Position numbers and translations under genes: made by a program | Source of the DNA: Chloroflexaceae bacterium | GTDB taxonomy: Bacteria > Chloroflexota > Chloroflexia > Chloroflexales > Chloroflexaceae | Direction of reading: 5' to 3' | Assembly: GCA_025057155.1 (NCBI GenBank) | Contig: JANWYD010000012.1 | Span: 62,001 to 126,000, forward strand | Length of the DNA: 64,000 nt | Shown here: in pieces, positions 44,866 through 54,001 of the stretch | Layout of the letters: each line of letters starts with the position of its first letter | Numbering within the stretch: position 1 is the stretch's first letter | The notes under the pieces: model-generated | The model's input: the letters and a program-made list of their open reading frames with translations, nothing else | Databases searched by the model: none | Told to the model about the DNA's origin: nothing

Positions 44866-45018
44866 GGAGCAACCTTCATCGTTATACCGGATCGGCCCTT
44901 GCGGCACACGCCCCCCGGGAGCGGTTTGCCGCTGGCTCGGGTAGATAGCCACAGCGAGACGGTTGGGGATGATCGCCCGCCCGTCCGCATGGATAGCGCG
45001 CGCTCAGCCATACAGGCG

Positions 45019-45024
45019 TATAAT
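45019..45024 (+). promoter_or_regulatory. Possible -10 element directly before the propeller kinase
   Basis: TATAAT ends eight bases before the ATG at 45032, so a transcript from it would be nearly leaderless. No good -35 was found. Confidence 0.3.
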
Positions 45025-45031
45025 GCCCCAT

Positions 45032-48000
45032 ATGGGCCTGCTGGCCATTCTTCGTGTTACCAGTCTCGAAAAGACCCGTCGCTGGGCGACGCTGGTCTTT
45101 GTGGCATTGATGCTCCTCGCCCCGACGCGCAGCGTCGTCGCGCAGGCGCCGGCGCGTCCGGCCGGCGGTCTCCCCATCAGGATGCTCGGCATCGCTGAAG
45201 GGCTGCCCCATCCCGCCGTGTATGCCATCGCCCGCGACCGCTTCGGCTTCCTCTGGTTCGGCACGCTCGAGGGGCTGGCGCGCTACGACGGCCACCGCTT
45301 CGTCGTCTACCGCCCCGATCCAGGCAACCCGAACACACCGGCGAGCGCCCAGATCGACACGCTGTACACCGACCGCGCAGGAAACCTCTGGATCGGCACC
45401 TTCGCCAGCGGGCTCAACCGGTACGACCCGCTGAGCGAGCGGTTCACCCTGTACCGCTTCGACCCCGCCGATCCAGCCAGCCTGAGCAGCGACGCGGTGC
45501 GGGCCATCTGCGAAGATGGCGCTGGAGGACTCTGGGTCGGCACGCTCGGTGGCGGGCTCAACCGTCTTGACCCGGCCACGGGGCGCTTCACCCGCTACCA
45601 CCACGACCCCGCCGACCCGTACAGTCTGAGCGACGATGACGTCACGGCCATTCTCGACGACGGGCGGGGCGGGCTGTGGGTCGCCACGGCGGGAGGGCTG
45701 AACCGCTTTGACCCGGCCACGGGGCGCTTCATCCGCTACCGCCACGACCCCGCCGACCCCGCTTCCCTGGGCGGGGACAGGGTGGCGACGTTGTTGCGTG
45801 ACAGCGCAGGCGCCCTCTGGGTGGGCGTCACCGGCGCCGGCCTCTATCGCTACGACGAGGCGCGCAACCGGTTCACCGGCTATCGCCGCGACCCCGGCGC
45901 GCCCGCCGACCAGCCCGGCGATAACGTGGTGGCCCTGGCCGAGACCAGCCCAGGGCAACTCTGGGTCGCCACCTACGGCGGCGGTCTCGCCCGCTTCGAC
46001 GTGGCCAGCGGTCGCTTCACCGACGTGAACCGCCTGGCTCTCCCGGGCAGCGGGCTGGCGACAAATAGCATCGAAAGCCTCTTGCCGGGCGCCGACGGCT
46101 TGCTCTGGGTCGGGACGGAGAACCGCGGCGTCGCCCTGGTTGACCTCCAGCCCGGGCCGTTCACGATCTACAGAGCACGACCCGATCCGGAAGCCTTTCC
46201 CGACGCGCTCTGGCCCGGGGTGATCAGGGCTGCCGTGGAAGACAACGACGGCGCGTTGTGGCTCGGCGTGGCCGACTCGGGCGTCGCCCGCTTCGACCGC
46301 CAGCAAGGCGTGGTGCGCCACTACCGCCACGACCCCGCCGACCCCCACAGCCCTGCCGGCAACCGGCCCCAGGCCATGCTCCTCGACCGGAGCGGGAGGC
46401 TGTGGATCGGCTACCATACCGGTCTCGACCGCTTCGACCACGCCACCGGCCAGTTCGTCCACTACCCGGCCAACCCCGACGACCCGGCGGCGCTGAGCCA
46501 GGCCGACATCTTCGACCTGTACGAGAGCCGCGATGGGGCGATCTGGATCGGCACGCGCGGCGGCGGCCTGAACCGCCTCGACCCGGCCACCGGGCGCTTC
46601 AGCCGCTACCGCCACGATCCCAACGACCCCGCCAGCATCAGTTCGGATAACGTCGGCGCGATCGTCGAGGACCAGTGGGGCAATCTGTGGCTCGGCCACG
46701 AGGGCGCCGGAGTGAGCCGTCTTGATCGGGCCACCGGCCGCTTCACCAACTATCGCCACGAGCCCAACGACCCGAACACGCCGGGTTCGAATACGGTGCT
46801 GGCCTTTTACGCCGACCCGGCGGGCAACATCTGGGCCGCCGCCTGGAACAGCGGGCTGGACCGGATCGACCCGGCCACCGGCCGCTTCACGCGCTATACG
46901 GTCGCCGACGGTTTGCTGAGCGGGAAGATCAACGGCATCCAGCCCGACGACGCCGGCAACCTCTGGCTCACCTCGAACCAGGGCCTGATGCGCTTCGACC
47001 CGCGCACCGGGAAGAGCGTGGCCTACACGCCGGCCTCGGCGGGCCTGCCGCCCGGCGGCTTCGCCCTGAACGGCTCGGCGCGCACCCGCGCCGGCGAGAT
47101 CGTGCTGGGCGGCTTCGATAGCCTGGTCACCTTCTTCCCGCGCGAGGTGCGGCCGCAGACCGAGGTGGCGCCGGTGGTGTTCACCAACGTCCTGGTCGCA
47201 AACCGACCGGTCGCCCTCAGCCCGACGGCGCCCCTGACGACCACGATCAACGCCGCAACGGAACTGACGCTCTTCTACCGCGACCGGGTGCTGAGCCTGG
47301 AGTTCACCGCCCTCGACTACCGCGCCCCCGAGGCTGCCCGCTACCGCTACCGGCTGGTGGGCTTTGAACCGGAGTGGGTGGAGGTTGACAGCCGGCGCCG
47401 TGTTGCCACTTACACCAACCTCGACCCGGGCGCCTACACCTTCGAGGTCCAGGCCGCCAATGGCGAGGGCGTCTGGGGAACGCAAACGCGGCGGCTGCGG
47501 ATCATCGTCGTTCCACCCTGGTGGCAGACGTGGTGGTTCACCCTGCTGGCCGGCGCGACGGTGGTCGCCTCGGTTGGCGGCGGGGTGGGTCTGCGCCTGC
47601 AGGGGGAGAAACGCCAGCGGCGCCGGTTGGAGGCCGAGGTCGCCGCCCGCACCGCGGCCCTGACCGCCGCCAATGCCGGCCTGGAGGGCCAGGTGCGACT
47701 TGAGCGCACCCTGATCATGAGCCTCGACCTCGACACGCTGCTCGGCGGCATCCTCGAACAAATCGGCGAGGTGGCGCCCTTCAGCACCGCGGCGATCTTC
47801 ACCGTCGAGGACAGGTCGCTCACGCTCCGCGCGCTGCGGAGCCGGGACCTGGCGCCGGCCAGCGTTCCGGTGCGGCTCGACCTGGAGCAACTCCCGCAGC
47901 TAGGCCCGGTGCTGGCCGGGGGGCGCACGCAGGTGCTGCACCGGGCCAATGCCAGCAGCGAGGCCATCAGCTACCTCGCCAGGATGTTTGGGCAGCCGGT

Positions 48001-48802
48001 GCGCGCGCAGACGTGGCTGGTGGCGCCGCTGGTGGTGCAGGAGCGGGTGATCGGCGCGCTGGTGCTGGCACACCCGCAGTCCGATGTCTATGGCGCCAGC
48101 GAAGTGGCGCAGATCGAGCCGTTCGTCAGTCCGGTCGCGCTGGCGCTGGAGAACGAGCGGCTGCGGCAGCAGGCCCGCAGCGCCGCGATGCTTGAGGAGC
48201 GCGCCCGCATGGCCCGCGAGTTGCACGATGCCGTCACCCAGACCCTCTTCTCCGCCAGCCTGATCGCCGAGGCCCTGCCCGAGGCCATCGAGCGCGACCG
48301 TGAGCGCGCGGCCCGGGGCGCCGCCGAACTGCGCCGGCTGACCGCGGGGGCCCTGGCCGAGATGCGCACCCTGCTGCTCGAGCTACGCCCCCGATCCCTG
48401 ACCGAGCTGTCACTGGGCAGGCTGGTGCAGATCCTGGCCGCCTCGCTCTGTACCCATAGCCCCCTCACCGTCACCGTGACGGTCGAGAACGACTGCACGC
48501 TGGCGCCGGAGGTGCAACTGGCCTGTTACCGCATTGTCCAGGAGGCGCTCAACAACGTGGTGAAGCACGCCGCCGCGGCACGGGTTGAGGTCACGCTGGA
48601 CTGCACCCCGGCGGAGGTGCTGCTGCGGGTGCGCGACGATGGCCGCGGTTTCGACCCGGCCCGGGCGTCGCGCGGCGGCCTGGGCCTGGACATCCTGCGG
48701 GAGCGGGCGAGCGAGATCGGGGCGCAACTCACGATTGAGACCGCGCCGGACGCGGGCACGACCGTCCTCCTTCACTGGCAGGCGCGCGATGGGTCGTCGT
48801 AG
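45032..48802 (+). CDS. Two-propeller sensor histidine kinase (propeller-Y_Y_Y-TM-GAF-HisKA_3)
   Basis: This 1256-residue protein starts with a signal/anchor (about residues 5-38). About 13 propeller blades with the motif LW-V/I-GT-x-GGGLNR-x-DPATGRF (about 46-706) are enough for two seven-bladed propellers. A Y_Y_Y domain (about 743-826), a membrane helix (about 830-856), a coiled coil, a GAF domain (about 890-1046), HisKA_3 with MARELHDAVTQTLFS (His near residue 1064) and a HATPase with DDGRGFDPA follow. The sensor part would be extracytoplasmic; hybrids with this architecture often sense polysaccharides. The ATG at 45032 is preferred; an ATG at 45023 overlaps a TATAAT. Confidence 0.9.
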   Translation: MGLLAILRVTSLEKTRRWATLVFVALMLLAPTRSVVAQAPARPAGGLPIRMLGIAEGLPHPAVYAIARDRFGFLWFGTLEGLARYDGHRFVVYRPDPGNPNTPASAQIDTLYTDRAGNLWIGTFASGLNRYDPLSERFTLYRFDPADPASLSSDAVRAICEDGAGGLWVGTLGGGLNRLDPATGRFTRYHHDPADPYSLSDDDVTAILDDGRGGLWVATAGGLNRFDPATGRFIRYRHDPADPASLGGDRVATLLRDSAGALWVGVTGAGLYRYDEARNRFTGYRRDPGAPADQPGDNVVALAETSPGQLWVATYGGGLARFDVASGRFTDVNRLALPGSGLATNSIESLLPGADGLLWVGTENRGVALVDLQPGPFTIYRARPDPEAFPDALWPGVIRAAVEDNDGALWLGVADSGVARFDRQQGVVRHYRHDPADPHSPAGNRPQAMLLDRSGRLWIGYHTGLDRFDHATGQFVHYPANPDDPAALSQADIFDLYESRDGAIWIGTRGGGLNRLDPATGRFSRYRHDPNDPASISSDNVGAIVEDQWGNLWLGHEGAGVSRLDRATGRFTNYRHEPNDPNTPGSNTVLAFYADPAGNIWAAAWNSGLDRIDPATGRFTRYTVADGLLSGKINGIQPDDAGNLWLTSNQGLMRFDPRTGKSVAYTPASAGLPPGGFALNGSARTRAGEIVLGGFDSLVTFFPREVRPQTEVAPVVFTNVLVANRPVALSPTAPLTTTINAATELTLFYRDRVLSLEFTALDYRAPEAARYRYRLVGFEPEWVEVDSRRRVATYTNLDPGAYTFEVQAANGEGVWGTQTRRLRIIVVPPWWQTWWFTLLAGATVVASVGGGVGLRLQGEKRQRRRLEAEVAARTAALTAANAGLEGQVRLERTLIMSLDLDTLLGGILEQIGEVAPFSTAAIFTVEDRSLTLRALRSRDLAPASVPVRLDLEQLPQLGPVLAGGRTQVLHRANASSEAISYLARMFGQPVRAQTWLVAPLVVQERVIGALVLAHPQSDVYGASEVAQIEPFVSPVALALENERLRQQARSAAMLEERARMARELHDAVTQTLFSASLIAEALPEAIERDRERAARGAAELRRLTAGALAEMRTLLLELRPRSLTELSLGRLVQILAASLCTHSPLTVTVTVENDCTLAPEVQLACYRIVQEALNNVVKHAAAARVEVTLDCTPAEVLLRVRDDGRGFDPARASRGGLGLDILRERASEIGAQLTIETAPDAGTTVLLHWQARDGSS

Positions 48803-48909
48803 GGCCTACGACGACGCCAATGCTTCGGCCCTACGTTAACCCCATTCGGACGCCAAATACGGCAATCCAAAATCCACAATCCGAAATGGTATGACGCGAG
48901 GAGAACCTC

Positions 48910-49584
48910 ATGACCTCCCTGGCAGGCGAATTGCTGCCGATGATCCTCGGCAACGTCCTGGCGCCGCTCTGGCTCATTATCGTCCTGTTGCTGCTCGCCA
49001 GCCCGGGTGGGCTCGCCAAGGGGGCCGGTTTCGTCCTCGGCATGACCCTCACCCGTGTGGTGCAGGGCGTGCTCTTCGGCGTGGTCTTCGCCGCCTCAGC
49101 AGACGAGACGGCGGGCGGCGGCGCCCCTGTGGCTGCGACCATGAAGCTGCTCCTCGGCATTCTGCTGTTGATCGCCGCGTACAAGAAATGGCGCAAGGAG
49201 GAGGACCCGGACGATCCGCCGCCGAAGTGGATGCAGTCGCTTAATCAGACCACGGCCCTCAGAGCGTTCGGCATGGGCGCGCTGGGCGTCGCGGTCGCCC
49301 CGAAGCTATGGGCGTTTACGCTCTCGGCCCTTGCCGTCATCAACGCCGCAGGGCTCGACCGGACCGGCGCGATCATCGCCTACGCCGCCTACATCGTGTT
49401 CGCGCAGATCCTGCTCATTCTCGCCGTGCTTGTCTCCGCAGTCGCGCCGCGGCGCTCGCATACGCTCCTCCAGCGGGCGATTGACTGGCTCACAACCTAC
49501 AATCGGCCGATCTCCATTACGGTCGCCCTGGTGTTCGGCCTTTTCTTCGCGTGGAACGGCGTGAGTGGACTGCTGGGTTTGTGA
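48910..49584 (+). CDS. GAP-family (Sap-like) membrane protein
   Basis: This 224-residue protein has about six membrane segments with the LysE-like pattern of the family: PMILGNVLAPLWLIIVLLLLASPGGLAKGAGFVLGMTLTRVVQG at the N-terminus and ALRAFGMGALGVAVAPKLWAFTLSALAVI in the middle. The family includes mycobacterial Sap, which helps export sulfolipids. The start has GAGGAG upstream. It is followed by a DUF1269-type gene on the same strand. Confidence 0.85.
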   Translation: MTSLAGELLPMILGNVLAPLWLIIVLLLLASPGGLAKGAGFVLGMTLTRVVQGVLFGVVFAASADETAGGGAPVAATMKLLLGILLLIAAYKKWRKEEDPDDPPPKWMQSLNQTTALRAFGMGALGVAVAPKLWAFTLSALAVINAAGLDRTGAIIAYAAYIVFAQILLILAVLVSAVAPRRSHTLLQRAIDWLTTYNRPISITVALVFGLFFAWNGVSGLLGL

Positions 49585-49804
49585 CGCTGCTGATGAACCG
49601 CCAGCAGTGGAGCTTCGGGTGATCCACATGGATGTGCCAGCGCTCGACCAGACGATGCCCACAGGCTCAACCAGACGGACGATGGTGAAACGCTCCTGGC
49701 GTGTGATCCGGGTCGCGGCCGCGTATGCTGTAATGACTCCGCACAAGGGCCAGGGCCGGCAAGTTAGTGGAACGGCCCGGCGATGTACGGTCGAAGGAGT
49801 GATA
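49585..49804. other. Intergenic region before the DUF1269 gene
   Basis: 220 bp with no gene. The strongest signal is the AAGGAGTG ribosome site at its end. Confidence 0.5.
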
Positions 49805-50296
49805 ATGGCCACGCTAAGTGTACTCAAGTTCAACTCGGTTGACGGGGCGGATCAGGCCCTGAACCTGCTGGAAAGCCTTCAGAAGCAGCAGTTGATCCAG
49901 GTGCTCGACGCAGCGGTGGTGAGCTGGCCCGCCGACAAGAAGAAGCCGAAGACGCGCCAACTTTACTCGACCGCTGGCGCTGGCGCTCTTAGTGGAGCTT
50001 TCTGGGGTATGCTCTTCGGCCTGCTGTTTCTCATTCCCTTCCTCGGCATGGCCATCGGCGCGGCCATGGGCGCGCTCACCGGCCGCTTTGCGGACTATGG
50101 CATCGATGACAGGTTCATCAAGTCGGTGCAGGAGAAGGTGACCCCCGGGACATCGGCCCTTTTCCTGATGAGCCAGGCCGCGGTGACGGATAAGGTGATC
50201 GAGGCGATGAAGAGCCTGCCGCCTTTCGAGATCATCCAGACCAACCTCTCGCAGGAGCAGGAGGAGCGTCTGCGCGCCGAGTTCGGCGAGGAGTAG
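49805..50296 (+). CDS. DUF1269-family membrane protein
   Basis: This 163-residue protein has the family layout: an N-terminal ferredoxin-like strand pattern (MATLSVLKFNSVDGADQALNLL), a Gly-rich central membrane hairpin (GAGALSGAFWGMLFGLLFLIPFLGMAIGAAMGALTG) and a C-terminal PGTSALFLM segment. Members are widespread and have no known activity. The DUF6325-like protein at 42610 has a similar N-terminal pattern and may be a distant relative. Ribosome site AAGGAG. Confidence 0.82.
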   Translation: MATLSVLKFNSVDGADQALNLLESLQKQQLIQVLDAAVVSWPADKKKPKTRQLYSTAGAGALSGAFWGMLFGLLFLIPFLGMAIGAAMGALTGRFADYGIDDRFIKSVQEKVTPGTSALFLMSQAAVTDKVIEAMKSLPPFEIIQTNLSQEQEERLRAEFGEE

Positions 50297-50432
50297 TGAC
50301 GCCCTCTCCGTTCACTGGCCTGGCGGCCCACCTGGTTGGCGCCACCGGGCTTTCTGGCTCCGAGAACCCCCTTCCATTCTTCGGGATGGGAGGGGTATGT
50401 GTACCCCACGGATACGGAGACGGAGACGGCAA

Positions 50433-50972
50433 ATGTTTCCCTACCTACTGATCGCCACGGGGCTCGTGGTTCTCGTCGTTGGCTCGCGGCTGACCATCGC
50501 GGGAGCGGCGGTTGGCGCCATCCTCGGACTCGCCCTGCTGCGCCTGCTGCCAGGGAACCAGGGTTTCTGGCTGGCGCTGCTCATTACGCTCGGGTTCGCG
50601 GCACTGTCCTTCTTCGGTGCGAGCCGGGCGAGAGGGGCCCTGGGCCGCCTCACCCTCATCCTCGGCGCCGTGGCGGGCGCCGCGATCACGCTGAACGTGC
50701 TTGACCTCTTCCGCCTCAGCTTCGGCCTGCTCGACTGGATCCTGGCCGTGGCCGGCGCCTGCATCGGGGCCGTACTGGTCATCAGTTTCAAGGATTGGGC
50801 GGTGATCATCCTCGCCGGGCTGGCAGGGTCAATGCTGACCATGCGCGGCATCGGCATGCTGCTACCCTGGCTGGATGGGCTGCTTGCCACATCGCTCGCG
50901 CTCGTGCTGGCCGCAGCGGGTATCGCCTACCAGGCCGGCCTGTTCACGCGGCGCAAGCCCCTGCCTCGATGA
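50433..50972 (+). CDS. Polytopic membrane protein, unrecognised family
   Basis: This 179-residue, Leu/Ala/Gly-rich protein with about six membrane helices (DUF4203-like pattern) has no polar motif other than a few Arg between helices. The N-terminus is MFPYLLIATGLVVLVVG with a GGAGACGG ribosome site; a longer reading to 50397 adds only an Arg tail. No function is assigned. Confidence 0.75.
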   Translation: MFPYLLIATGLVVLVVGSRLTIAGAAVGAILGLALLRLLPGNQGFWLALLITLGFAALSFFGASRARGALGRLTLILGAVAGAAITLNVLDLFRLSFGLLDWILAVAGACIGAVLVISFKDWAVIILAGLAGSMLTMRGIGMLLPWLDGLLATSLALVLAAAGIAYQAGLFTRRKPLPR

Positions 50973-50988
50973 GGCATGGAGTGGTTCT

Positions 50989-51753
50989 ATGACTCTCCTG
51001 CGTAGAATCGCCGGTGGCGTGGTGTTCGTGGTTGCGCTGATCACCTTCCTGCTGTGCGTGACCGGCACAATCGGCGCCTGGTTCGCCAAGGCCACCGTTG
51101 ATGCGACCTCGCTGGCGGTGATCGATACGCTCACCGACTATCTCGATCTGACGGTCCAGACGATTGACACACTCGATGCTAACGTTGCTGGCGTAGAACA
51201 GAAGCTCGAGGTGCTGCGGAGCGAGCTGCCGGCCCTCCGCGCAGAGCGCGCCGACAGGCCGGCGGTGCAGCGGGTACAACGGTTCGTCACCGACGAACTG
51301 CAACCCGCGCTGGAACAACTGACGCTCCGCGCGCAACGCCTCCAAGACGGGCTGGAGCGCTTCAATCAGCGGCTCGAACAACTCGGCCGTTTGCCGCTTC
51401 CGAAAGTGCCGGCTCTCCCCGGCGCGCTGGCCAGGCTGGACGAGCAGATCGAGGCCGCGCGCGCCCAGGCCGAGGAGATGCGTGCGGCAATTGAGACCCG
51501 TGATCCCGTGCGCCTCGAGTCTGCCGTCGAAGATACATCCCAACGTCTGGGACAGATACGCGCTGTTCTGGAGGACGTCGCTTCGCGCGTCACTGCCACC
51601 CGTGCGTCGCTAGGCGATATTCGCCAGGCGCTGACCTTCTGGTCAACGGTGAGTACCGCTGCCGTCAGCGCGCTACTGGCCATCTTTGCCGCCGGCCAGA
51701 TCAGCCTTGCCGTACACGCCTGGGGTTGGATGCGGGGGCAGCGGCAATCCTGA
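50989..51753 (+). CDS. Membrane protein with periplasmic coiled coil
   Basis: This 254-residue protein has one N-terminal TM helix (about 8-32), a long heptad-patterned coiled coil (about 50-215), and a second TM helix near the C-terminus (about 222-244). The coiled region therefore lies outside the cytoplasm and is anchored at both ends. No family was recognised. It follows the previous gene by 16 bases. Confidence 0.75.
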   Translation: MTLLRRIAGGVVFVVALITFLLCVTGTIGAWFAKATVDATSLAVIDTLTDYLDLTVQTIDTLDANVAGVEQKLEVLRSELPALRAERADRPAVQRVQRFVTDELQPALEQLTLRAQRLQDGLERFNQRLEQLGRLPLPKVPALPGALARLDEQIEAARAQAEEMRAAIETRDPVRLESAVEDTSQRLGQIRAVLEDVASRVTATRASLGDIRQALTFWSTVSTAAVSALLAIFAAGQISLAVHAWGWMRGQRQS

Positions 51754-51771
51754 GGTGAACATCGGCGGGTA

Positions 51772-51826
51772 GGGCCGCAGCGTGCTGCGGCCCCCGTACG
51801 GACGCAGCGCGCTGCGTCCGTACGGG
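51772..51826. repeat. Two adjacent perfect palindromes between convergent genes
   Basis: GGGCCGCAGC-GT-GCTGCGGCCC (51772-51793) is followed by a 34-bp perfect palindrome with CCCGTACGGACGCAGCG arms (51793-51826). They lie between genes converging from 51753 and 51994. They could act as a bidirectional terminator. Confidence 0.7.
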
Positions 51827-51897
51827 GGCAGGTTTTCATCGCGGCGGTGTGCAAGCTGCGAATGGGCGTCTAAAATCGCATCCGAGCCCATGATGTA

Positions 51898-51932
51898 AGG
51901 CCGAAGCATTGGCTACGCCAATGCTTCGGCCT
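51898..51932. repeat. Perfect palindrome, 16-bp arms
   Basis: AGGCCGAAGCATTGGC and its complement around TAC. The core recurs as GAAGCAT/ATGCTTC at 41168 and as a half at 48822. Confidence 0.7.
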
Positions 51933-51993
51933 CGGCCTCGACCTTACGGGGAGCGCGCGGCTCTCCTGCCGGCCTGTCGCCCGGGCGTCCGGC

Positions 51994-52299
51994 CTATGTC
52001 CGCCCGGGCGTTGCCGTACTGCCGAGGCGGTCGCGGTTTGCATAGCCCGAGCCGCCGATGGCGCCCATATCGATCAGAAAGGCCAGAATAACCCAGAACC
52101 AGCCCCAGAAGTCGAGGCCGCCCGGCCCCCAGACCAGCACGTACATGAGGGTGGTGAAGGGCAGGAAGAGGATTCCCAGCAGCGGCAAGAACCAGCTCCC
52201 GCCGAAGGCGGCGCTGAACAACACCGGGCGGGCCAGCCAGATGAACAGAACGCCGAGGCGCGGGAACATTCCAGCGAAAATCGCGAATAGACAACCCAT
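51994..52299 (-). CDS. Small membrane protein
   Basis: This 101-residue protein has three membrane helices, including FTTLMYVLVWGPGGLDFWGWFWVILAFLID. A short polar tail with GYANRDRLGSTATPGRT follows. The family was not recognised. Its start lies 17 bases after the broken MFS gene, on the same strand. Confidence 0.65.
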   Translation of the reverse strand: MGCLFAIFAGMFPRLGVLFIWLARPVLFSAAFGGSWFLPLLGILFLPFTTLMYVLVWGPGGLDFWGWFWVILAFLIDMGAIGGSGYANRDRLGSTATPGRT

Positions 52300-52315
52300 G
52301 CTCGACTCTCCCTCT

Positions 52316-53124
52316 CTAGAGGCCCCGATGGCCTAAACTGCTTCGCCCGCCCGCCCCGGCGTCATCGGCGCTACCCTTGATGCCGCGTAGCCAGAGCCAC
52401 GCGACGAGCGCGACGGCAAGGCAGACGGCGCCTGTCAGCACCAGGGCCGATGCGACACCGACACCGAAGGCCTCGCGGTAAGCCGCCATCAGCCCCAGAC
52501 CGCCGATCGTGGCCGGCGTCCGGGCGAGGTCATCGACGGTGATCCCTTGCCGCAGCGCAACATCAACGGCCTGCAGCGCGATGGCTTGCTGCTGTGGGTT
52601 GAGGCTCAACTCGCCCATGCGCAGCTTGAAGTCGGCCGTCCCCCGCAATGCCACGACGGTCGGGAGCAGCACGCCGGCCAGACCGCTGCCGGCGAGCCCG
52701 GCCGCCCGGTTGAGCCCCGAGTTGAGGCCGATCAGGTCTGCCGGCAGGGCCGCAAGTAGGCCCAGGAGGCCGAGGCGATCAGGAAGCCGAGGCCGAACAG
52801 CATCATCATCGGCACGAGGACCAGGTACGGCGTGTTCGGGCACACCAGCGCGGTGAGCAGCAGGATCAGGCGCCGGCCGAGCAGGTCGCCCAGGACGCCG
52901 CCGACAAGCTGGCAGGCCACGAACAGCAAGGCGCCCAGGCTGGCGAGGACACGATACTCGCGCCATCCTGTCCCGAAGGCCGACGAAGGGATCTCGTAGC
53001 CGATCATCCATAGAAAGGGCTCGGCTTGCTGGGCGAAGGCGACTGTGCAACAGGCCGCCAGCATCCACCAGCGCCGCGGGTCGTCGTACCGGCGAGATGC
53101 CAGCGCCGTCTGCACCTGCGTCAC
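52316..53124 (-). pseudogene. Broken MFS transporter (frameshift and internal deletion)
   Basis: The N-terminal frame (from 53124) gives RRWWMLAACCTVAFAQQAEPFLWMIGYEIP and GGVLGDLLGRRLILLL, typical of MFS helices 1-3. It ends in PMMMLFGLGFLIASASWAYL then a stop. The adjacent frame continues with LAALPADLIGLNSGLNRAAGLAGSG and the last helices, ending LVAWLWLRG. The two are joined by a frameshift near 52760-52800, and the central six or so helices are missing. Transport function is lost unless the sequence contains errors. Confidence 0.75.
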
Positions 53125-53431
53125 AGCTCTTCTCGCATCGGCGCTGCCTCAACGGTTGCCCGGCCCGGCCGGGTCGAGGCTGGCGTCGCCATAGAGGGCA
53201 AGTGTACAGTATGAGCGTACAAAAAGCTGCTCGGTGATGCACGCGCCGGGTGCGTAGTTCTCGGCTGATTCCCATAGACAGCCGCGGTGATCATCCACCT
53301 GGATGAGTGGATGCGCCAGGCGCCGTGAAATACTCCATTTTGCGTGATGCGCTCTCCTCGCATTTGGATTATGTTACCCCCGTCCCCCGTGGGACGTCGC
53401 AGGTCACGACCGCAGCAAAAGGAGTACACCG
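53125..53431. other. Intergenic region, 307 bp
   Basis: Divergent upstream region of the MFS remnant and the META-domain gene. No clear promoter pair was found; a GCAAAAGGAG ribosome site for the META gene is at its end. Confidence 0.45.
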
Positions 53432-53998
53432 ATGTACAGATTGTTCCTCCTTGCCCTCCTGGGTCTCATCGTCGCGTTCAACGGCGCGCCTCGCGCCATG
53501 GCCCAGGGCAGTCTCCCCAGCGAGATCACCGGCTCAACCTGGGAGCTTGTGAGCCTGACACCCGCCGGCGGCAGCGCCGAAGATACGACCGGCGGCGGGA
53601 TCACCATGGCCTTTGGCCCCCAGAACGCGGTGAACGGCTCCGGGGGATGTAACAATTACCGCACGAGTTACACTACCACGGGCAGCGGCAAGATTGACTT
53701 TGGACCGGCGGCGGCCACGCTGCGGGCCTGCCCCGAGCCGGAGGGCTCGCGGGAGGGGCGCTTCTTCGTTGCCCTGGATGCGGTCAACGCCTATCGCCTC
53801 GACGCCGGCCGGCTCATCCTGAGCGCCGACGACGGGACCGAGCTTGTCTTTACCGTGCAGGCTGCCACAGGCGGCGCGACGCCGCCCACGACGCTCCCCG
53901 GCACGGGCGGCGAGAGCCACGCCGCGCTCTGGATGGCGCTGGCCGCGGCCGTGCTCGGCGGCGCGGGGCTGGCCCTGCGTCGCGCGGCTGCCCGCTAA
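53432..53998 (+). CDS. META-domain protein with LPxTG-type wall anchor
   Basis: This 188-residue exported protein has a signal peptide (about 1-24), one META/HslJ-type domain (ITGSTWELVSLTPAGG, GGITMAFGPQNAVNGSGGCNNYRTSYTTTG, ACPEPEGSREGRFFVALD), and a C-terminal LPGTGG-hydrophobic helix-LRRAAAR. This is the complete LPxTG sorting signal for a sortase. Ribosome site AAAAGGAG. The stop codon is directly followed by element E2. Confidence 0.85.
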   Translation: MYRLFLLALLGLIVAFNGAPRAMAQGSLPSEITGSTWELVSLTPAGGSAEDTTGGGITMAFGPQNAVNGSGGCNNYRTSYTTTGSGKIDFGPAAATLRACPEPEGSREGRFFVALDAVNAYRLDAGRLILSADDGTELVFTVQAATGGATPPTTLPGTGGESHAALWMALAAAVLGGAGLALRRAAAR

Positions 53999-54001
53999 GT
54001 C

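Noticed and set aside
44882-47890. A 1002-codon open frame on the minus strand opposite the propeller kinase
   Set aside because: It is the antisense of the repetitive GC-rich kinase gene. Its composition is Arg/Gly/Ala/His-rich and it has no recognisable domain.
52316-53275. A single intact minus-strand protein of 319 codons
   Set aside because: Only the C-terminal half looks like a transporter; the N-terminal half of this frame is Arg/Pro-rich noise, while the real start lies in the neighbouring frame.
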